Shown: in pieces, positions 48,588-52,537 of the stretch
Layout of the letters: each line of letters opens with the position of its first letter
Numbering within the stretch: the first letter of the stretch is position 1
DNA from: Micrococcaceae bacterium
Lineage (GTDB): Bacteria; Actinomycetota; Actinomycetes; Actinomycetales; Micrococcaceae
Direction: 5' to 3'
NCBI GenBank assembly: GCA_013393415.1
Contig: JABXHI010000014.1
Coordinates: forward strand, 1-52,537
Length of the DNA stretch: 52,537 nucleotides
Translations under genes and position numbers: made by a program
Notes under the pieces: generated by a model
What the model was told of the DNA's origin: nothing
The model's input: only the letters and a program-made list of their open reading frames with translations
Databases searched by the model: none

Positions 48588-49304
48588 ATGGAATTCATTA
48601 TCCCTCTGCTGCTGCTTGCGGTGTCAGGTTTAGTCGTCTGGGGCTTCATTGCCTTCTTGGGCAAGTCGACCGGTACGAATAACGCCGACGCAACCGCGGG
48701 TGCCCGGGGCAAACCGGCCCTGTTTGACCGCATGTCTGAAGACGGTGCGGTAGCTGCTGCCAACCGGCTCGACGAAGACACCCATACCAAGGTGTACCGC
48801 TATCTTGCTGTGGGCCAGTTGGCGCAGGCGGCCGAGGTGTATCACAAGGCGACCGGTGTGGGTCGTATCGAAGCATTCGTCGATGTGCAAGCGCTCTATC
48901 AGTTCCCACAGGAGCACGGCGATGAAGCGCAGGAAAACAGCGATGACGCGCCGCTGGAGGATGTGGCGGGTTCTGATCCGTTTATTCCCGCCGGTCATGA
49001 TGCGGAACAAGAAGTGACCGATCTGACCGTGCCTGCTGAATGGCTCGAACAGGTGGAAGATACGCCACAGCCACAGCAGTTTGAGGTGCAGATTAGTCGC
49101 GAATCGGAAACCATTACGATGTCATCCGACGATCTTCCACCGTGGATCCGGGATCAAATCGAAGCGATGGTCCGTGATGAGCGTCTTGATGATGCAGCGG
49201 AAACACTCACGGAGCACACGGTGTTGGAGCAGTATGAGGCACAGGATCTGATTAAGATTATTGCGCAGCAAATCCACACCACGGATGATGACGGCAAAGA
49301 ATAA
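48588..49304 (+). CDS. Membrane-anchored acidic protein of unknown function
   Basis: A 238-residue protein. One N-terminal transmembrane helix (LLLLAVSGLVVWGFIAFL) is followed by a helical segment (RYLAVGQLAQAAEVYHKATG) and a strongly acidic linker. The C-terminal part (DDLPPWIRDQIEAMVRDERLDDAAETLTEHT) resembles short helical repeats. It is not a family I recognise. I start it at ATG 48588, because the -10 box TACAAT is 7 nt upstream; the GTG/ATG three residues earlier is less likely. The terminator 9 nt after the stop makes it a single-gene unit. Confidence 0.75.
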   Translation: MEFIIPLLLLAVSGLVVWGFIAFLGKSTGTNNADATAGARGKPALFDRMSEDGAVAAANRLDEDTHTKVYRYLAVGQLAQAAEVYHKATGVGRIEAFVDVQALYQFPQEHGDEAQENSDDAPLEDVAGSDPFIPAGHDAEQEVTDLTVPAEWLEQVEDTPQPQQFEVQISRESETITMSSDDLPPWIRDQIEAMVRDERLDDAAETLTEHTVLEQYEAQDLIKIIAQQIHTTDDDGKE

Positions 49305-49312
49305 GACATAAT

Positions 49313-49344
49313 AAAAGCGCCCCGGGTTTCCGGGGAGCTTTTTT
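49313..49344 (+). terminator. Rho-independent terminator
   Basis: AAAAGC-GCCCCGG pairs with CCGGGG-A-GCTTTTTT in 49313-49344, followed by TTTT and CATGG. It ends the acidic-protein transcript and may also serve the XRE-like gene on the other strand. Confidence 0.85.
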
Positions 49345-49351
49345 CATGGGC

Positions 49352-49666
49352 TTAGACGTCGTCTTCGGCGGCGGGGCCACCTTCGCCTTCCCAACGATCA
49401 ATTTGTTTGGCTTTTGAACCGGAGTATTTGAGGCGAACACCGTAGCCACCAGCCTGGGAATCCGGTAGGAACAAGGCGCCGTGTTCGATTAGTACGGCGC
49501 GGATGGCATCTTGTTGTTCATCCGGCAGACCCAGGATGCCGCGTTCAAATTTTCTGATATCTTCGCGCTCGATACCGGTCTCGTCGGCGATGTACCAGGT
49601 GGAAATTCCCACCAGTGCCCGACCAGCGCGTGCAAGGTTGGAATTGAATACGTCTTCGGTCGTCAT
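49352..49666 (-). CDS. XRE-like helix-turn-helix regulator
   Basis: A 104-residue protein with a degenerate XRE helix-turn-helix. The stretch ARAGRALVGISTWYIADETGIEREDIRKFERG corresponds to the ARaLLGwSqxdLA-...-GvS..TI.r.E.G pattern; AIRAVLIEHGALFLPDSQAGGYGVRLK is the usual C-terminal strand of this subgroup. The recognition helix is unusual (acidic), so binding specificity is unclear. I start it at ATG 49666 with GAGGGG 7 nt upstream; the longer leader is arginine-rich and out-of-frame-like. It is the last chromosomal gene before the element junction. Confidence 0.7.
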   Translation of the reverse strand: MTTEDVFNSNLARAGRALVGISTWYIADETGIEREDIRKFERGILGLPDEQQDAIRAVLIEHGALFLPDSQAGGYGVRLKYSGSKAKQIDRWEGEGGPAAEDDV

Positions 49667-50019
49667 AAAATACCCCTCTACTGATTTTGACCACAGGCTA
49701 TATCTCAGTTTCGCCCGCCTCACGCGGCTTGTGCAAGTCTTGGTCCACCGTGGTTCACTACGCTGGTTGCGATGTATACAGGGCACAAAAACGCACGTTT
49801 ATGAAGTCGGAGCTGATCGTGCGCGACTGCTACTCGACCAAGCCTTGAGCAGTATTGGACCGGGCCGAAAGGCTACGCACAGCCGTTCAGGAATATCAGC
49901 TTCCAGGAGGCGGGGAACCCTCCGCGATTGTCTTGCCCGAAGGCGTTGTGAGGCGATTGATCAAAGGCGGTCCAGGCAGCTACTGGTCCAGCTGCTCATG
50001 CAGTCTCGGGACCTACAGT
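49667..50019. other. Gene-poor stretch left of the element junction
   Basis: No intact gene is evident. Short plus-strand frames exist (for example around 49855-50050, AERLRTAVQEYQLPGGG) but they are in shifting frames and lack ribosome sites, so they could be remnants of a decayed gene. The 8-mer TGTATACA at 49773-49780 matches the prp operator core but has no gene next to it. Confidence 0.4.
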
Positions 50020-50055
50020 AAAGCCCCGGAAACGTTGCGTCGTTTCCGGGACTTT
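50020..50055. terminator. Bidirectional terminator-like hairpin
   Basis: CCCGGAAACG (50025-50034) pairs perfectly with CGTTTCCGGG (50041-50050), with AAAG and CTTT flanking at 50020-50023 and 50052-50055. It sits 4 nt left of the tRNA-Ser fragment, where the terminator of an original tRNA gene would be. Confidence 0.75.
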
Positions 50056-50059
50056 CGCT

Positions 50060-50080
50060 GCGGAGGCGGGGGGATTCGAA
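50060..50080 (-). other. tRNA-Ser 3'-end fragment: integration (att) site
   Basis: On the minus strand these 21 bases read T-loop TTCGAAT, T-stem CCCCC, acceptor strand CGCCTCC, discriminator G and C. That is the 3' end of a serine tRNA with acceptor GGAGGCG, broken exactly at the T-loop: the bases before it do not form the GGGGG partner. It differs from the complete tRNA-Ser(CGA) at 33000, so it derives from another serine isoacceptor. Tyrosine-integrase elements leave such a fragment at their distal end. The intact tRNA should lie to the right, outside this window. Confidence 0.75.
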
Positions 50081-50302
50081 AACGGCGACATTCTCGCTCT
50101 GAGAGGGGCTGATGATCGATCTACTTCCGCATGATAGCAACGAAGAAGGCCGGTCCAGTAGTGGCGCATTCCTGCTTTCGATTGCGCTCAATACGATCAC
50201 AAAAGCCCTGATTTTACTGGGCAAATCCCCAATGGGGACAGCTCAACAAACGGGAAACGTCTCGCACGCGACTGCTTATAGGCGTGCTCGTATAAGCGTT
50301 TT
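50081..50302. other. Gene-free element end
   Basis: No coding sequence is supported. There is an inverted repeat GCTTATA (50274-50280) and TATAAGC (50291-50297) with a 10-nt loop. Base composition is lower in GC than the chromosome to the left. Confidence 0.45.
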
Positions 50303-50307
50303 CACAC

Positions 50308-50348
50308 AAAAAATGACCGCCCCGCGTAGGACGTTGCACGGGACGGTC
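50308..50348 (-). terminator. Orphan minus-strand terminator
   Basis: GACCGCCCCG (50315-50324) pairs with CGGGACGGTC (50339-50348), with one mismatch. On the minus strand it is followed by ATTTTTTGTGTG. No minus-strand gene precedes it for at least 1 kb to the right; the nearest minus gene starts at 51897, beyond the plus-strand toxin-antitoxin genes. Confidence 0.7.
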
Positions 50349-50445
50349 TCACTCACACCTTGATAGGCAATAGCCGAGTGTATTGCAGCTTGTTCCTTGA
50401 AAGTAGGGGTGGTGGGCTGACTCGAGTGGAGTTAGTTTCACTGGG

Positions 50446-50475
50446 ATTCACCTAGATTCACCTAGGAGCACCTAG
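50446..50475. repeat. Three 10-bp tandem iterons
   Basis: ATTCACCTAG (50446-50455), ATTCACCTAG (50456-50465) and GAGCACCTAG (50466-50475), with a degenerate fourth unit before them (TTTCACTGGG, 50436-50445). CACCTAG recurs exactly every 10 bp, one helical turn, so a protein would contact one face of the DNA. Confidence 0.7.
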
Positions 50476-50534
50476 ACACGCCTCCCAGCATGACAATCTG
50501 ACGTCCTGTTGATACGATGACAACTGAACGCAAG

Positions 50535-50566
50535 TTGTCCACATGGGTATCCACAGGTTATCCACA
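50535..50566 (+). promoter_or_regulatory. Three DnaA boxes
   Basis: TTGTCCACA (50535-50543), GTATCCACA (50547-50555) and TTATCCACA (50558-50566), all in one orientation with about 11-12 bp spacing. The first and third match the actinobacterial consensus TT(G/A)TCCACA. An AT-rich stretch (CATAAAATGTGG) follows. With the iterons this resembles a replication origin. Confidence 0.65.
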
Positions 50567-50635
50567 CGCTCATAAAATGTGGCTGTTTTCCTCCATTGCG
50601 GGGTAAGCGAAAGACTGGTTGAAGAGGAGGTAGGA

Positions 50636-51142
50636 GTGAACGAGCTCAAGTTATCTAAATATGAGAATGCCGTCCTGTACCTATGCTCCAAAATTAAAGA
50701 TCAATCAATTCGTGGCAAGAAAAAACTAGCCAAGCTGCTCTATTACGTAGATTTTGATCGGTTTGAGTTCAACGAATCAATGGAAACTATAACGGGCGAC
50801 AGCTATACTCGCTTGCCCATGGGTCCGGTTCCATCCAGCATGGATAGCGTCCTTGCTGGAATGTCGAAAAAAGGCACCCTCTCGGTTTCGTCAGTTAATG
50901 AGTATGAGGGCTACAACCCAACCACTGTGTACCAGGCCAGGGTAGAGCCTGATATGTCATTATTTGACGAACAGGACACTGCTATTCTGAAACGCGTGGA
51001 GCGCAGATACCTGAACCTGACAGGGAAACAGTTAGAAAACCTCAGTCATGAGGAAGCCCCATGGCTTGCTGTGGACCATAGAGGCATCATCCCCTTTGAA
51101 CTCGCTTTTTATAGGGACACAGACTTCAGTAATGCAGCTTGA
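50636..51142 (+). CDS. Panacea-domain (DUF4065/SocA-like) antitoxin
   Basis: A 168-residue protein with the Panacea (DUF4065) domain: KKLAKLLYYVDF near 29-40, ITGDSYTRLPMGPVPSSM near 52-69 and LSHEEAPW near 136-143. Panacea domains neutralise many unrelated toxins. I start it at GTG 50636 because GGAGG lies 5 nt upstream; the longer frame begins in the DnaA-box region. It overlaps the next gene by 11 nt, which is typical of a toxin-antitoxin pair. Codon use is more AT-rich than the chromosome, as expected of an acquired element. Confidence 0.85.
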   Translation: MNELKLSKYENAVLYLCSKIKDQSIRGKKKLAKLLYYVDFDRFEFNESMETITGDSYTRLPMGPVPSSMDSVLAGMSKKGTLSVSSVNEYEGYNPTTVYQARVEPDMSLFDEQDTAILKRVERRYLNLTGKQLENLSHEEAPWLAVDHRGIIPFELAFYRDTDFSNAA

Positions 51143-51518
51143 ACCTGTAGATACCTATTGCTCGAGTTTTAACAAGTCCTATTCAAGGAAACATCGATCT
51201 TTCCCTAAGGATTATCAGGCAGCAACGAAGCTGTTAGTGCGGCATTTATGCGGTACACATCCAGAGCAGCCCTTGAGTGAAAAGAAATTGAAGCGCATTC
51301 ATGTGGCGAATGAATTTGAAGTCTGGAAGTTCAATGTCATGACGCAAGGACTTCGCCCCAGCCAATGGCCGCGAATGTGGTTAGGGGTTGCACCCATGCT
51401 TGATCTGATTGTCCCGTTAGTGATCGATAGTCATACGAATAATTACAGCGACAATACACATGAAGCTACAGCGATTAGTTTAATGCAATCGTTTTGCGCC
51501 GAAAACTTGGCGAACTAG
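51132..51518 (+). CDS. Toxin of the Panacea toxin-antitoxin pair (RelE-like)
   Basis: A 128-residue protein. Its start overlaps the antitoxin by 11 nt. It has a basic N-terminus (FNKSYSRKHRSFPKDY) then NEFEVWKFNVMTQGLRPSQWPRMW and PLVIDSHTNNYSDNTH, a pattern I associate with RelE-fold toxins paired with Panacea antitoxins. Those inhibit translation or other core processes; the target here is not determined. I start it at ATG 51132; the 28 extra residues of the longer frame are read from the antitoxin gene. A strong terminator follows. Confidence 0.75.
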   Translation: MQLEPVDTYCSSFNKSYSRKHRSFPKDYQAATKLLVRHLCGTHPEQPLSEKKLKRIHVANEFEVWKFNVMTQGLRPSQWPRMWLGVAPMLDLIVPLVIDSHTNNYSDNTHEATAISLMQSFCAENLAN

Positions 51519-51536
51519 CTTCAGACACGAAAAATT

Positions 51537-51585
51537 CCCGGCCCCACAAGTCGCAATGACTCATGGGGCCGGGGTTTCTTTTGGT
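51537..51585 (+). terminator. Rho-independent terminator of the toxin-antitoxin operon
   Basis: CCCGGCCCCA (51537-51546) pairs with TGGGGCCGGG (51564-51573), followed by GTTTCTTTT. It lies 19 nt after the toxin stop. Confidence 0.88.
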
Positions 51586-51611
51586 GTCATTTTCTGACTC
51601 AGAATGTAAAA

Positions 51612-51628
51612 GTGTCAAAATATGACAC
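51612..51628. promoter_or_regulatory. 17-bp palindrome near the end of the lysis genes
   Basis: GTGTCA (51612-51617), AAATA, TGACAC (51623-51628) is a perfect 6-bp inverted repeat. It lies just after the holin stop on the minus strand and may be an operator or stoperator of the phage repressor. Confidence 0.4.
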
Positions 51629-51639
51629 GCTTTGCAACA

Positions 51640-51897
51640 CTACTCGGCGTGCGCGCCAGGGGCGTCGTGGTCGTGGTAGTCATCCAGGGTCAGCGGCTCG
51701 GTGTCGTCTTTAGGCGGCACAAGGTAACCACCGATGACGGACAGCACCGCCGTAATAATCACGGTCACCGATGCTTCGACGGGCTGCAACGTGGGGAAGA
51801 AATGGACGATGAGCTGCCCGATAGCGGCACCCAGGGAACCGCCAACAGCACTAGCGCCCGTCACAGGGCCAACAGTTCTACGTTTCAGTTCAGACAT
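51640..51897 (-). CDS. Phage holin
   Basis: An 85-residue protein with two transmembrane segments (about SAVGGSLGAAIGQLIVHFF at residues 16-34 and SVTVIITAVLSVIGGYLV at 43-60) and an acidic, His-rich C-terminus (PLTLDDYHDHDAPGAHAE). Size and topology match class II actinophage holins, which make lesions for endolysin release. It directly follows the endolysin gene with a 12-nt gap, the usual lysis cassette order. No antiholin is visible. Confidence 0.8.
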   Translation of the reverse strand: MSELKRRTVGPVTGASAVGGSLGAAIGQLIVHFFPTLQPVEASVTVIITAVLSVIGGYLVPPKDDTEPLTLDDYHDHDAPGAHAE

Positions 51898-51909
51898 GAC
51901 ATGTGCTCC

Positions 51910-52537
51910 TTAGCTTCGGCGGTTGACTTCTGCGCGGATCTTGGCATACGTGGCGTTGTTCACACCAAGGCTGCGTTGACGGTTCGCATGACCGTTACCA
52001 TGCTTACCCTGGAGGATTTCAGTAGCCATCTGCGATACAGACTTGCCACCACCGGAAGATGAGCCGCCAGCTGAACGCGCATTGACACGTGCACGGACTT
52101 TCGCATACTCCGCAGCACTAATCCCCAGAGACCTGCGACGTCGTGCATGGCCTTGACCGTGCTTACCGGCCAGGACTTCGGTAGCCATACGATCAATGGC
52201 ATTCGATGACGCTACGGGTTTCTTCACCCCTGCACGACGGTTCACCTCGGCCCGGACTTTCTTATACTGGCGGGCCGTGATACCCAACGAGTGCTGACGG
52301 GCGGTGTGACCAGACCCATGTTTTCCGGCGATCACTTCATCAGCCATTTGCTTGATGGTCTTCTTCGGCTGGCCTTTGATCGGTTTCGTCTTCGTGGGTT
52401 TGACCGGTGTTGTTAGGAGTGCGTATTTAGTAACGGCTGTCTGACGATCCAGTGACGACGGTCTGACGATCGGGTAACGCCGGTATGGGTATCCAGTAGC
52501 GGTGAGACTCCGCTGTGTGGTGTGCTCTATTTCACAC
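51910..52537 (-). CDS. Endolysin, C-terminal part with three Cpl-7-type cell-wall repeats
   Basis: The frame is open through the right edge, so the N-terminal catalytic domain is outside the window. The visible part starts with EHTTQRSLTATGYPYRRYP, the end of a probable amidase-like domain, then a lysine/proline-rich linker (TPVKPTKTKPIKGQPKK), then three repeats of about 45 residues. Each has the Cpl-7 (CW_7) pattern: MADEVIAGKHGSGHTARQHSLG, MATEVLAGKHGQGHARRRRSLG and MATEILQGKHGNGHANRQRSLG, closed by YxKVRAxVN. Such repeats bind peptidoglycan. A shorter ATG at 52347 exists but lies inside the first repeat, so it is not the true start. The holin gene follows. Confidence 0.85.
   Translation of the reverse strand, partial: CEIEHTTQRSLTATGYPYRRYPIVRPSSLDRQTAVTKYALLTTPVKPTKTKPIKGQPKKTIKQMADEVIAGKHGSGHTARQHSLGITARQYKKVRAEVNRRAGVKKPVASSNAIDRMATEVLAGKHGQGHARRRRSLGISAAEYAKVRARVNARSAGGSSSGGGKSVSQMATEILQGKHGNGHANRQRSLGVNNATYAKIRAEVNRRS

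Noticed and set aside
49773..49780. TGTATACA as a third PrpR operator
   Set aside because: It is an 8-mer without the flanking bases of the prp sites and has no suitable gene or promoter beside it, so chance is likely.
49503..50050. Plus-strand frames left of the tRNA-Ser fragment as a real gene
   Set aside because: Two frames overlap, neither has a ribosome site, and both run across the XRE gene or the terminator; at most they are remnants.
50436..50475. Repeat array as a CRISPR
   Set aside because: Units are 10 bp and contiguous with no spacers; iterons explain them better, and no cas gene is present.
50458..50691. Minus-strand 77-residue frame across the DnaA boxes
   Set aside because: It is antisense to the antitoxin start and has no ribosome site; the orphan terminator is more likely to belong to a non-coding RNA.

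Overview
This window looks like chromosome from a moderately high-GC actinobacterium, most likely order Micrococcales and Micrococcaceae-like. I base this on an actinobacterial-type SAM-IV riboswitch, GTP-dependent PEP carboxykinase, a prpR-prpD-prpB-prpC propionate operon, a DUF222/HNH (13E12-type) protein, a RecQ with a phosphoribosyltransferase-like tail, and many probable leaderless promoters (a -10 hexamer 6-7 nt before the start codon). The genus cannot be fixed from the sequence alone.

Layout. 1-3.8 kb: ATP-grasp ligase, CocE-type hydrolase and VOC protein in one run. 3.9-7.3 kb: PdxK-type kinase, a small membrane protein, an MFS transporter and a YhhQ-type queuosine-precursor transporter. 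7.4-9.3 kb: a SAM-IV riboswitch in front of a DszC/SfnB-like flavin monooxygenase, then an SRPBCC protein. 19.4-9.3 kb (minus strand): a tightly packed run of NUDIX-like protein, Rieske ferredoxin, ferredoxin reductase, the complete Wadjet anti-plasmid system JetA-JetB-JetC-JetD, and queuine tRNA-ribosyltransferase (Tgt). 27.3-19.7 kb (minus): rlmH, the lhr helicase, an RluA-type pseudouridine synthase and a coiled-coil membrane protein. 27.4-31.8 kb: the methylcitrate operon with two mirror-image operators. 31.8-41.5 kb: lipoprotein, tRNA-Ser(CGA), tadA, upp, a receiver-less OmpR-type regulator, a coupled AhpD/pirin/GNAT/GNAT/SixA operon, a 52-residue membrane protein, a DUF222/HNH protein and tRNA-Arg(ACG). 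41.8-49.7 kb: pckG, recQ, phosphomannomutase, an MFS transporter, a membrane-anchored acidic protein and an XRE-like regulator.

From about 50.06 kb to the right edge the content changes. A 21-bp fragment of the 3' end of a different tRNA-Ser marks the edge of an integrated element. It is followed by an orphan minus-strand terminator, three 10-bp iterons, three DnaA boxes, a Panacea-domain toxin-antitoxin pair, a holin and an endolysin with three Cpl-7-type repeats. This looks like one end of a prophage or phage-plasmid integrated in a tRNA-Ser gene. The integrase and the intact tRNA should lie beyond the right edge.

The genes suggest a salvage-oriented heterotroph: propionate oxidation, gluconeogenesis, organosulfur scavenging under SAM control, uracil salvage, B6 phosphorylation, and queuosine-precursor import plus Tgt without visible de novo que genes. 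The most notable feature is that Wadjet lies inside a redox/tRNA-modification gene run with overlapping starts and stops.
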